Of a stretch of 64,000 bases of DNA, positions 54,135 to 62,151 are shown piece by piece. The stretch is from positions 1 through 64,000 of the forward strand of contig CADCKR010000002.1 in assembly GCA_902802105.1 (NCBI GenBank), in the 5' to 3' direction. Position 1 is the stretch's first letter. Each line of letters starts with the position of its first letter. The position numbers and the translations under genes are program-made. The stretch comes from an uncultured Ruminococcus sp. (GTDB taxonomy: Bacteria; Bacillota; Clostridia; Oscillospirales; Acutalibacteraceae). The notes under the pieces were generated by a model. That model worked only from the letters and a program-made list of their open reading frames with translations, was not told where the DNA came from and made no database searches.

Positions 54135-54854
54135 CTAAAGCTTGATCTCCTGCTTCAGCCTTGAAATTATCTTTTTCTCCAGTCTTGAAATGTACGACTG
54201 CGATATGCCGAGAATATCCGCCACCTGCTTCTGTGTGTGCGGCTTGCGGCCGTTAAGACCAAACCTCAGCTCCATTATAGTCAGCTCACGCTTGCTGAGT
54301 CTGCTTACAGCCTTCATCAGCTGCGCCTGCTCTGATTCCTGCTCAAGACGCTGATTGACTTCATCCGCATCACTGCCAAGCACATCGGATATCAGCAGCT
54401 CGTTGCCGTCCCAGTCCACATTCAGCGGCTCGTCTATAGATATCTCGTTCTTCTGCTGCGCGCTTTTCCTGAAATACATCAGTATCTCGTTTTCGATGCA
54501 CCTTGAAGCATAGGTCGCAAGCTTGATATTCCTTGACGGACAAAAGGTATTAACCGCCTTGATAAGCCCTATCGTTCCTATAGATATAAGATCCTCCACA
54601 TTTGCGCCGGGAGCCTCGAATTTCTTTGCAATATAGACTACCAGCCTGAGATTATGTGTTATCAGCGGCTCTCTTGCCTTTTCATCACCCTTTTCTATGC
54701 GCTTCATGATCTCCGCTTCCTCATCGCTTTTCAGCGGAGGCGGCAGCGTTTCGGGACCGTTTATGTAGTATATCCCCTCACAGCCCTTTTTCAGCATTTC
54801 GGCAGACGACAGACGCGAAAGCATTTTTTCTGAAATTACATAGAACCCTTTCAA
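54135..54854 (-). CDS. sigE: Sporulation sigma factor SigE
   Basis: A 239-residue sigma factor with a pro-sequence. Region 2 reads [20 protein letters not shown] and [20 protein letters not shown]; region 4 ends [20 protein letters not shown]. The first 20 residues before the conserved [19 protein letters not shown] are the presumed pro-peptide removed by SpoIIGA. It drives early mother-cell transcription. It follows spoIIGA by three bases. Confidence 0.96.
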   Translation of the reverse strand: MKGFYVISEKMLSRLSSAEMLKKGCEGIYYINGPETLPPPLKSDEEAEIMKRIEKGDEKAREPLITHNLRLVVYIAKKFEAPGANVEDLISIGTIGLIKAVNTFCPSRNIKLATYASRCIENEILMYFRKSAQQKNEISIDEPLNVDWDGNELLISDVLGSDADEVNQRLEQESEQAQLMKAVSRLSKRELTIMELRFGLNGRKPHTQKQVADILGISQSYISRLEKKIISRLKQEIKL

Positions 54855-54857
54855 AGC

Positions 54858-55703
54858 TTAACACCCTTTCATTATAAGCTCAGCGGGAACGATAGCATCA
54901 CATCCGTCAGTGAGATTTTTCCCGCTGCTCAGCGCCACATAAGCTCTTACATTCATCCTGCCGCTTTCAGTGACAACAGTTATCTCCGCAGGCCGGAACG
55001 CAGGCATCAGTCCGCTGCCGCCAACCGATGAAAACGGTATCATGCGCAGATTGGCGGGCGACCTCCTGCTTGTATCAGGATATTCCCCGAATCCGGATAT
55101 GCCCGAAAAAAGCTCGCTTCTGCCCACAATAACAAGCTCTCCCGAAAACGGCTCCCTCAGCGTACTTCCGGTATCGGCTATCCCTTCGGCTTCAACAGTA
55201 CCGCCGCAGTTGCGCACTATAACACGGCACCTTCTGCTTTTTATGCCCGATCCCTTTATTCTGCCGAACAATCTCAGCACAAGGTAGCACAGCGCCGTCA
55301 GGGCGATAAGAGCAAATGGCGATATACCGATATAAACTGAGCTGTTCCTCACCGTAAGGCCGTCCGGAGATGCAAGCGCAAGCACAGCCGTCATAATGCC
55401 GCAGTAAGTAAAGCTTACCGCAAAAAGCAGGAACGCAGTTCTGATATATCCCCTTATATTCATCGGGAGAAAAGCCGCCGCCGTCATAAGCAGCGCTTCG
55501 GATATGCTTATAAGCAGCGATACCGCAAACGGCATAGGCGGCAGCAAAACCGCAAATGAACCGATACCGCCGACAAGCGCTCCTGCTGCAAGCCTGCGCC
55601 GCTTTACATTCAGTGACGTCATATATCTGACAGACAAAAGCATCACATAGTCTACTATAAAATTCACGCAGAAAAGAACATCCGCATAAACAGTCGTTTT
55701 CAA
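54858..55703 (-). CDS. spoIIGA: Sigma-E processing peptidase SpoIIGA
   Basis: About 281 residues: five membrane helices (residues 1-150), then a cytoplasmic aspartic-protease-like domain with GIADTGSTLREPFSGELVIV, whose DTG holds the active Asp. SpoIIGA cleaves pro-sigma-E on a forespore signal. TTG start at 55703 behind AGGAGG gives MKTTVYADVLFCVNFIVDYV, the usual N terminus; the longer frame upstream is not needed. A 21-bp-spacer promoter lies 45 bases upstream. Confidence 0.93.
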   Translation of the reverse strand: MKTTVYADVLFCVNFIVDYVMLLSVRYMTSLNVKRRRLAAGALVGGIGSFAVLLPPMPFAVSLLISISEALLMTAAAFLPMNIRGYIRTAFLLFAVSFTYCGIMTAVLALASPDGLTVRNSSVYIGISPFALIALTALCYLVLRLFGRIKGSGIKSRRCRVIVRNCGGTVEAEGIADTGSTLREPFSGELVIVGRSELFSGISGFGEYPDTSRRSPANLRMIPFSSVGGSGLMPAFRPAEITVVTESGRMNVRAYVALSSGKNLTDGCDAIVPAELIMKGC

Positions 55704-55748
55704 TTCTGACCTCCTGTGAAGTGCAGCATCCGTTCCGTCTATATATTT

Positions 55749-55781
55749 ATTATCACACAACGCAGATACAAAAAATGTCAA
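55749..55781 (-). promoter_or_regulatory. spoIIGA: Spo0A-type promoter of spoIIGA-sigE
   Basis: On the complement TTGACA (55776-55781), a 21-base spacer, then GATAAT (55749-55754). The over-long spacer matches the known Spo0A-activated sigma-A promoters of spoIIG and spoIIE in Bacillus. A TGTCAA sequence overlapping the -35 resembles half of a Spo0A box. Confidence 0.65.
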
Positions 55782-55874
55782 TTTTTGAAGTATGAATTTT
55801 ATATTATTTTTTGTGCAGTACAGCCGTTTGCAGGATCAGATCTCCGCAAACGGCTGCCTTTCAGTGATACACGC

Positions 55875-56222
55875 TTATGTTCCCAGACCAAAGCTCACAG
55901 CAAGAGCTTCATCCACCTTATACATATCGGTGCTGTTGAGTGTTCCCATTTTTTCCTTTAATCTTTTTTTGTCGATAGTCCTTATCTGCTCCAGAAGAAC
56001 CACAGAATCCTTTGACAGACCGCTGTTATCAGCATACAGTCTTATATGTGTGGGGAGCTTTGCCTTTGATTCCCGACTCGTTATCGCAGCAGCAATTACC
56101 GTCGGGCTGAACCTGTTGCCCACATCATTCTGTATGATAAGGACAGGTCTTATCCCACCCTGCTCCGAACCGACAACGGGACTAAGATCTGCATAATAGA
56201 TGTCGCCTCGCCTGATGTTCAT
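55875..56222 (-). CDS. ndoA: MazF/PemK-type mRNA interferase (EndoA)
   Basis: A 115-residue toxin of standard length. [40 protein letters not shown] and [19 protein letters not shown] are the conserved EndoA segments. It cuts mRNA at short specific sites. No antitoxin gene is visible directly upstream; the preceding 325 bases have only a short unmatched frame ending ATGA with it. The gene lies alone between spoIIGA and an RluA-type gene. Confidence 0.92.
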   Translation of the reverse strand: MNIRRGDIYYADLSPVVGSEQGGIRPVLIIQNDVGNRFSPTVIAAAITSRESKAKLPTHIRLYADNSGLSKDSVVLLEQIRTIDKKRLKEKMGTLNSTDMYKVDEALAVSFGLGT

Positions 56223-56547
56223 ATCCTTTTCACGCTCCGAATCTTTATTTGCGGCTGACCGCCAAGCGATGTGTCGATATCAATAGTGTTTCCACGTTCG
56301 GCGTGGTTTAATCATTGCTTATCATGATCAACACATTATATTTTATTCCCGTAAATATTTTTTGTGAGCGTATATCCTTGTCAGGAAAAAGCAGTGATAC
56401 AGTTTATTTTGTTGTTTATGTATGCATTCCTTGGCTTTGCGGTATGTTCCGGACTGTTGTGCGGTAATAAATGCCGGATCATTCAAAGCAATGACATAGT
56501 ATAATATATGTTGCCGCTCGGCGTTTGATGCACCGGACTACAAAATC
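56223..56547. other. Intergenic region upstream of ndoA, no antitoxin seen
   Basis: Contains a perfect CCACG/CGTGG hairpin (56292-56306) in the presumed leader. On the complement a 27-codon open stretch without a start codon overlaps the ndoA ATG. Otherwise AT-rich; I see no ribbon-helix-helix antitoxin. Confidence 0.4.
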
Positions 56548-57417
56548 TCATTTTTTATTATAATATCCTTCAAGTACAGACATCCAATCCTCCGGCGCAC
56601 TTTTCAGCAGTACAGCTTCACGGGTAAGCGGATGAATAAACGAAAGCTCTGCGCAGTGCAGGCACTGACGCCGGAATATCCTGCAGCTGCCGCCGTACAT
56701 ATCATCGCCAGCAAGAGGATGCCCGATGCTCGACATATGTGTCCTTATCTGATGTGTCCTGCCCGTTTCAAGTTCAAGCTCAAGCAGCGTGTGTCCATAT
56801 CTGATATCAAGCGGTCTGTAATGGGTAACGGCTCTTGCGCCGCCTTCTCCCACCTGACGCTCGATAATGTGTCCGGGACGAAGCATTATCGGCGCATCAA
56901 CAGTGCCGCCTTCGGATATTTCGCCCTCACACAGCGCAATGTATTTTTTCTTTGTTTTTCCGATAAGGAATGTATGCGCATAGCTGCTCTTTGCCGCAAG
57001 CACAAGCCCTGATGTGTTGCGGTCAAGACGGTTGACAGAGCGGAAGGTGCAGCTCTCTCCTTTGCTTTTCAGGTAATGCATAACGCCGTTTGCAAGAGTA
57101 TCCGTCTGATGGTCACGCACAGGATGCACCGGCATGAACGGCGGCTTATCAAGCACGATGACTGCATCATCCTCATAAACGATGCTGAGGGGCATTTCTA
57201 CCGGAGCTATTTCCGTCTCATCCTCCGGAAAGCGCAGACATACCGCATCTCCGGAATGAAGCAGGTCTATGCTCCTTACCGGAGCGCCGTTTACCGTCAT
57301 GCCGTTCTCTACCCTTTTCAGCTTTGCAAGCAGTCTTGACGAAACCTCGCAGTGCTTTCTCAGAAAAGCTTTTACGGTAATGCCGTCAAGCTCATCACCT
57401 ACAGTAAACACAGGCAT
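56548..57417 (-). CDS. RluA family pseudouridine synthase
   Basis: A 289-residue enzyme with an N-terminal S4-like region (VKAFLRKHCEVSSRLLAKLK) and the catalytic core FRSVNRLDRNTSGLVLAAK (Asp in RLD), then ELETGRTHQIRTHMSSIGHP. The target site in rRNA cannot be assigned without comparison. It lies 12 bases after the HAD phosphatase gene, so probably cotranscribed. Confidence 0.92.
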   Translation of the reverse strand: MPVFTVGDELDGITVKAFLRKHCEVSSRLLAKLKRVENGMTVNGAPVRSIDLLHSGDAVCLRFPEDETEIAPVEMPLSIVYEDDAVIVLDKPPFMPVHPVRDHQTDTLANGVMHYLKSKGESCTFRSVNRLDRNTSGLVLAAKSSYAHTFLIGKTKKKYIALCEGEISEGGTVDAPIMLRPGHIIERQVGEGGARAVTHYRPLDIRYGHTLLELELETGRTHQIRTHMSSIGHPLAGDDMYGGSCRIFRRQCLHCAELSFIHPLTREAVLLKSAPEDWMSVLEGYYNKK

Positions 57418-57429
57418 AAAAGCACCTCC

Positions 57430-58122
57430 TCAAAGCGAAAGCAGCTGCATCAGGTCGGTTATCCTGTAATCGCACAGTGCGTGCGGCATTTCTATTTTTC
57501 CCTTAGGGTCATAAATACAGGTGTCAAGCCCCGCATTCCTGCCGCCCTGCATATCAGAGGTGAGCGAATCTCCCACCACAAGCAGCTTGCTTTTGTCCTT
57601 TTCGGGTATATCATCAAGCACCATGCTGAAATATTCCGCAGAAGGCTTCTGAACGCCCATAGCGTCAGAAATATATGATTTTTTTACAAACCTGTCAAGC
57701 TCCGCAAGAGCGAATCTGCTCTCCTGAACAGGCTTCAGCCCGTTTGTGATTATGTATATCTCATAATGCTGCGACAGTTTTTCAAGTGCCTCCAAAGCGC
57801 CGTCTATAAGTATAGCCTGTTCAGCAAGACGCTTTACATACCGGTCGGCAACGGTTTCGCAGTCTGCTCTGCCATCGGTGCAGCCCTCGAAGCACTTAAC
57901 TATTGTTTCCTTAAAGCGTCTCACGCGCAGTTCAGCGCGTGTTATACTGCCCTTTTCAAATTTTTTCCATAATGCGGCGTTTATACTGCTGAACTGTCTG
58001 CACACCTCATCGCTGAATTCATATCCGCAGTCCATGAGAGCATTTTTCAGTGCGCCGTACTCGCATTTTTCAAAATCGAATATAGTGTCATCCGCATCCA
58101 TAAGCAGTGTAGTATATTTCAT
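57430..58122 (-). CDS. HAD-family phosphatase (YjjG/YfnB type)
   Basis: A 230-residue HAD hydrolase. Motifs: YTTLLMDADDTIFDF (nucleophile Asp), IYIITNGLKPVQE, QKPSAEYF and VVGDSLTSDMQGGRNAGLDT. This pattern is the YjjG (TIGR02254) group, pyrimidine nucleotide phosphatases. ATG at 58122 is preceded by GGAAGGAGA; the upstream extension of the frame runs through mini-hairpin cluster C and is not coding. Confidence 0.88.
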   Translation of the reverse strand: MKYTTLLMDADDTIFDFEKCEYGALKNALMDCGYEFSDEVCRQFSSINAALWKKFEKGSITRAELRVRRFKETIVKCFEGCTDGRADCETVADRYVKRLAEQAILIDGALEALEKLSQHYEIYIITNGLKPVQESRFALAELDRFVKKSYISDAMGVQKPSAEYFSMVLDDIPEKDKSKLLVVGDSLTSDMQGGRNAGLDTCIYDPKGKIEMPHALCDYRITDLMQLLSL

Positions 58123-58187
58123 TATTTTCTCTCCTTCCGTTTTTATTATTATACCCTGTCCCATTAAATCTTTCAACCCATTGCCGA

Positions 58188-58216
58188 CGAATCGGGAGCG
58201 CAGGCTCTGCGCCGGC
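58188..58216. repeat. Mini-hairpin repeat C
   Basis: ACGAATCGGGA followed by the perfect hairpin GCGCAG-GCT-CTGCGC (58198-58212). Same spacer plus hairpin as at 60656. It lies between the HAD gene and spoIIE, just upstream of the spoIIE promoter. Confidence 0.7.
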
Positions 58217-58228
58217 GAAAAACTTTTT

Positions 58229-58261
58229 CTGACAAAGATAGCAATCAAATAAATGTATAAT
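58229..58261 (+). promoter_or_regulatory. spoIIE: Spo0A-type promoter of spoIIE
   Basis: CTGACA (58229-58234), a 21-base spacer, TATAAT (58256-58261). The spacing equals that of the Spo0A-activated spoIIE promoter known in Bacillus. The complement has TTTGTCAGAAA over the -35, similar to a Spo0A box. Confidence 0.65.
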
Positions 58262-58304
58262 AAAAACAGCAGTATTTGCAAAATTTAATAATGAGGTGGT
58301 TTGT

Positions 58305-60656
58305 TTGAAGGTCAGAGAGCTTGCCGCAAAATTTTCATTACAGAATATTCTGCAAAACACTAATGCACGTAAAATTTTCTTTCAGGTGATATGTTTCAGC
58401 TGCGGATTCATCGCTTCGGGCGGCAAAATTTTCGGCGCCTATTCGCCGTTTGGCGTTTCTGTCGCTTCGGCCGTGCCGTTCAGGGGAATATTCTCCGCCG
58501 TGATCGGTTCTTCTATGGGATATATCATTATGGGCGGCAGAACAGGCAATTTCAGGTATATTGCCGCAATGCTCGCCGTTGCAGCAATACGCTGGACGCT
58601 CAACGACATAAAGAAGCTCAGCCGTCATTCGCTGTATGCTGCCGCTGTATGCTTTGTTCCCACACTCGCTACAGGGCTTGCCGCTCTCAGCGTTACCGGA
58701 GTAAGGCCGGAAACAGTTTTCAGGTTTATAATTGAAGCTCTTATCGGCGCTGTTGCAGCATATTTCTTTTCAAGAACAGTCGTTATACTGCACGGAACAA
58801 AAACTCTCGGTATGCTGCTTATGCAGGAGGTAGCCTGTCTCGTTCTAAGCGGATGCATATTCATACTTTCTCTTTCCGGAATATGCATAGGCACTGTTTC
58901 ACTCGGCAGGATAGCCGCAATAATCTGCATACTTATGGCGTCACGCTACGGCAGTACGGGCGGCGGCGCTGTTGCGGGGATATCTACCGGAATAGTGCTC
59001 AGCCTTTCGGACACGTCGCTGTATTTTATCGGTGCGGCATACGCTCTGGGCGGGCTTATGAGCGGTATATTCTCACAGGCAGGGCGCATTATATCGTGCG
59101 TTATCTTCACTCTCAGCGTTATACTCATATCTTTTCAGGGAGAGCAGCTGAGCACAACCTTCACGATGATATATGAATGTATTGCCGCATCCGTTGTATT
59201 CATTATACTTCCCAAAAATACAGGAAGCTTCATATCCGCAGTATTCTCATCATCCAAAGACGAAAACTGCGAGGGACTCAGACGCTCTATAATAATGCGG
59301 CTCGACTTTGCATCCAAAGCGCTTTCGGACGTATCCGAGGACGTTGAGGAGGTCGCCAGCAAGCTTTCAAGGTTAGTCACACCTACACTCGACAGCGTTT
59401 ATGAAAAAGCCGTTGAGAGTACCTGCAAAAGATGCGGGCTGAAAGTATTCTGCTGGGAGCACAAGGACGGTGTGGCTATTGAATCGTTCCAGACTGTAAA
59501 TCCTGTACTTATCGGGCGCGGCAGTATTGAGCCGGAGGATTTCTGTGATGACTTCCGCAGAAAATGCTGCCGCACTGCAGAAATGGCAAGAGCCGTCAAC
59601 AAATGCTACCAGAATTATCTTGCATCGGAGGCCGCATCAAAGAGAGTTGACGAGGTGCGTTCTGTTGTTGCAGGACAATTCTGCGGGCTGGGCGATATTC
59701 TCGGAGAAATGGCTGACGAATACGAAAATTACGAATTCTTCGACAACGAGCTTTCGGACAGGATATCCATGAAATTCAAGGAGCTTGGGATGATACCCAC
59801 AGACATAAGCTGCCGGGTAGATCATCTCGGACGCATGACTGTTGAAGCGGGCATATATGACGATGACAGGCGCAGGATCAAACGCAGCATTATACTGCAT
59901 GAGGTCTCAAAAATATGCGGCAGACACTTTGAAGCTCCCTCTGTCACGGCGGCTTTCGGTAAATGCAGGATACTTCTATGCGAGCGCCCGTCATTTGATG
60001 TTGAGATCGCATCAAGCCAGCACGTATGCGGCAGCGGGCTGCTTTGCGGCGATAATCTCAGATATTTCAACGACGGCATGGGAAGAATGATAACCGTACT
60101 GAGCGACGGCATGGGCACTGGCGGCAGGGCTGCCGTTGACGGAGGTATGGCTGTAAGCATAATCTCAAAGCTGATAAAAGCCGGACTTGGTTTTGACTGC
60201 TCGCTTAAAGTAGTAAACTCCGCGCTGCTTGTAAAATCCGAGGATGAATCCCTTGCCACTCTTGATGTTGTATCAGTTGACCTTTACACGGGTGACGTTG
60301 ACTTTATGAAGGCGGGAGCAGCCGTATCATTCATACGCAAAGGCGGAGAGATGTACCGTGTTGAAACGCCCTCTCTGCCTGTAGGCATACTGCCGGATGT
60401 AGAATTCACCTGTACTGAGGATATATTGCAGCCTGATGACATAATCGTGATGGTATCTGACGGTGCGATATCAAGCGGCGAAGACTGGATAGAGCGTATA
60501 ATCATGAAATGGGGCAGCGAAAAGGATATGCAGGAGCTTGCGCACCTGATAAACGATGAAGCCACCGCCAGACGTGAAGACGGGCACGATGACGACATAA
60601 CCGTGATAGCCATGCGCCTGACAACAAGCGTTTCAGACCTTGCTGCCTGCGCATAG
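58305..60656 (+). CDS. spoIIE: Stage II sporulation protein E
   Basis: A 783-residue protein. The first 300 or so residues hold about ten membrane helices; a cysteine-containing regulatory segment follows (CKRCGLKVFCWEH, then FCDDFRRKCC). The C terminus is a PP2C-type phosphatase with TVLSDGMGTGGRAAVDGG, GDVDFMKAGAAVSFIR and DIIVMVSDGAISSGEDW. SpoIIE dephosphorylates SpoIIAA to free sigma-F in the forespore. I start at TTG 58305 behind GAGGTGG. The stop TAG overlaps the first base of mini-hairpin cluster D. Confidence 0.95.
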   Translation: MKVRELAAKFSLQNILQNTNARKIFFQVICFSCGFIASGGKIFGAYSPFGVSVASAVPFRGIFSAVIGSSMGYIIMGGRTGNFRYIAAMLAVAAIRWTLNDIKKLSRHSLYAAAVCFVPTLATGLAALSVTGVRPETVFRFIIEALIGAVAAYFFSRTVVILHGTKTLGMLLMQEVACLVLSGCIFILSLSGICIGTVSLGRIAAIICILMASRYGSTGGGAVAGISTGIVLSLSDTSLYFIGAAYALGGLMSGIFSQAGRIISCVIFTLSVILISFQGEQLSTTFTMIYECIAASVVFIILPKNTGSFISAVFSSSKDENCEGLRRSIIMRLDFASKALSDVSEDVEEVASKLSRLVTPTLDSVYEKAVESTCKRCGLKVFCWEHKDGVAIESFQTVNPVLIGRGSIEPEDFCDDFRRKCCRTAEMARAVNKCYQNYLASEAASKRVDEVRSVVAGQFCGLGDILGEMADEYENYEFFDNELSDRISMKFKELGMIPTDISCRVDHLGRMTVEAGIYDDDRRRIKRSIILHEVSKICGRHFEAPSVTAAFGKCRILLCERPSFDVEIASSQHVCGSGLLCGDNLRYFNDGMGRMITVLSDGMGTGGRAAVDGGMAVSIISKLIKAGLGFDCSLKVVNSALLVKSEDESLATLDVVSVDLYTGDVDFMKAGAAVSFIRKGGEMYRVETPSLPVGILPDVEFTCTEDILQPDDIIVMVSDGAISSGEDWIERIIMKWGSEKDMQELAHLINDEATARREDGHDDDITVIAMRLTTSVSDLAACA

Positions 60657-60712
60657 CGCAGAGCCTGCGCCGAATCGGGAGCGGCAGCTTGCCGCCCGTG
60701 TAACCTGCCGGC
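60656..60712. repeat. Mini-hairpin repeat cluster D
   Basis: Two perfect 6-3-6 hairpins, GCGCAG-AGC-CTGCGC (60656-60670) and GCGGCA-GCT-TGCCGC (60681-60695), flank the spacer CGAATCGGGA. A CCGGCCAAAATTGATTT tail resembles cluster B on the complement. It starts on the last base of the spoIIE stop codon and could act as its terminator, although no T-run follows. Confidence 0.75.
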
Positions 60713-60761
60713 CAAAATTGATTTCTCCACACTGACAAAGTATCCGTAATGAATAAAACGA

Positions 60762-60790
60762 TTGACTTTCGGGGCGATATACTGTATAAT
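60762..60790 (+). promoter_or_regulatory. Sigma-A promoter of the rubredoxin gene
   Basis: TTGACT (60762-60767), 17 bases, TATAAT (60785-60790). Confidence 0.85.
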
Positions 60791-60826
60791 AAATTCAATT
60801 AATTTAGTCTTACGGAGGTAACAGCT

Positions 60827-60985
60827 ATGAACTATGTATGTCAGATTTGCGGCTATGTTTATGAGCCCGTCAACGGTGATCCCGATCACGGCATCGCAAA
60901 AGGAACTCCCTTTGAGGATATTCCCGATGATTGGACCTGCCCTCTCTGCGGCGTAGGCAAGGAAAACTTTGCTCCCGAAGAATGA
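60827..60985 (+). CDS. Rubredoxin
   Basis: A 52-residue protein. The iron site is formed by CQICG (residues 5-9) and CPLCG (38-42), with the conserved [23 protein letters not shown] follows ACGGAGG. It is a single-iron electron carrier, commonly used in oxygen or peroxide detoxification in anaerobes. It has its own promoter and terminator. Confidence 0.97.
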   Translation: MNYVCQICGYVYEPVNGDPDHGIAKGTPFEDIPDDWTCPLCGVGKENFAPEE

Positions 60986-61013
60986 TCTCTCAATCAGTAT
61001 GAAAACCGCGTTT

Positions 61014-61044
61014 TCAAGGAGGGAACCTTGTGTTTCCTCCTTGA
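61014..61044 (+). terminator. Rubredoxin terminator
   Basis: TCAAGGAGG pairs perfectly with CCTCCTTGA around a 13-base loop, followed by TCCTTT. It lies just before the next gene's ribosome site. Confidence 0.7.
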
Positions 61045-61063
61045 TCCTTTAATGGAGAGAATT

Positions 61064-62005
61064 ATGGATATAAAAGAAAGACTGCGTGAGTGGAACGGGA
61101 GAAGATATTATTCCCTTGACTGCTTCCTGAAAAAGACCTTCCGCAAAAAGCTCTACAAGCTTTCTCTCAACGGCGGCATGACCTGCCCTAACCGTGACGG
61201 CACGATCTCATCCGGCGGCTGCATATTCTGCAGCGAGGGCGGCTCAGGGGAGTTTGCGCTGAAATGCACTCAGGACATTGACAAACAGATAGACGCAGCA
61301 AAAGCGCTTGTAAGCAGAAAGGCTGACGGTTCGGGATATATCGCATACTTTCAGGCATTCACCAATACATACGCACCCGCAGGCAGGCTTAGGGAGCTTT
61401 TTCTGCCTGTCATAAGCCGTGATGATATAGACGTGCTCTCGATAGCCACCAGACCGGACTGTCTTGAAGATGATAAGCTCAGGCTGCTTGAAGAACTTGC
61501 ACAGATAAAGCCCGTATGGGTAGAGCTTGGCTTGCAGACCATACACGAAGAAAGCGCGCGCTTCATAAACAGAGGCTATGAGCTGCCTTGCTTTGACAGG
61601 GCTGTAAGAGAGCTTAAAGGCATCGGCATAAACGTAATAGTACATACAATAGTCGGCCTGCCTTATGAGAGCCTTGACGATATGACAGCAACCGTGCGCT
61701 ATGTCAGCAGGAGCGGCGCAGACGGAATAAAGCTGCAGCTCCTGCACGTATTAAAGGGCACAAGGCTTGCAGAGCTGTATGAAAAAGGTCTTGTCAGCAC
61801 AATGAGTGAAGATGAATACGTTCATGCGGCTGCCGTGCTCATCGGAAATATCAGCCCGGAAACAGTCATTCACCGTCTTACGGGTGACGGCAGCAGAGCG
61901 CTGCTCATATCCCCGAAATGGAGCGGCGATAAGCGCCGTGTGCTCAACCGGATAAATCACCAGATGAAGGAAATGGATATCATTCAGGGATCACTCATTG
62001 ACTGA
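61064..62005 (+). CDS. TIGR01212-family radical SAM protein (YhcC type)
   Basis: A 313-residue enzyme. The N terminus RRYYSLDCFLKKTFRKKLYK and the unusual cluster spacing CPNRDGTISSGGCIFC (Cys-x12-Cys-x2-Cys) define the family. YIAYFQAFTNTYAP and IATRPDCLEDDKLRLL also fit. The role is probably tRNA-related or cofactor chemistry, not established. ATG at 61064 follows GGAGAG; the frame begins further upstream without support. Confidence 0.9.
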   Translation: MDIKERLREWNGRRYYSLDCFLKKTFRKKLYKLSLNGGMTCPNRDGTISSGGCIFCSEGGSGEFALKCTQDIDKQIDAAKALVSRKADGSGYIAYFQAFTNTYAPAGRLRELFLPVISRDDIDVLSIATRPDCLEDDKLRLLEELAQIKPVWVELGLQTIHEESARFINRGYELPCFDRAVRELKGIGINVIVHTIVGLPYESLDDMTATVRYVSRSGADGIKLQLLHVLKGTRLAELYEKGLVSTMSEDEYVHAAAVLIGNISPETVIHRLTGDGSRALLISPKWSGDKRRVLNRINHQMKEMDIIQGSLID

Positions 62006-62041
62006 TATCCAAATATTTACAAAATTGAAACCTCACACAGG

Positions 62042-62069
62042 TTTACAAATTTTGCCATTGTGGTATAAT
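62042..62069 (+). promoter_or_regulatory. Promoter of the citrate synthase gene
   Basis: TTTACA (62042-62047), 16 bases, TATAAT (62064-62069). TTTACAAA occurs once more about 27 bases upstream. Confidence 0.65.
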
Positions 62070-62151
62070 AGAATCAAACATATATATTATTATGCAATTC
62101 ATGTACTGATAATACTATTTCAGCAAATTCACAAAATCGGAGATGATAATA

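Noticed and set aside
56223..56310. A 27-codon frame overlapping ndoA as a possible antitoxin or gene remnant
   Set aside because: It has no start codon, an in-frame TGA just upstream, and no likeness to known antitoxins.
57430..58281. Longer N terminus for the HAD phosphatase
   Set aside because: The extension crosses mini-hairpin C and has no ribosome site; the ATG at 58122 has a strong one and fits the family start.
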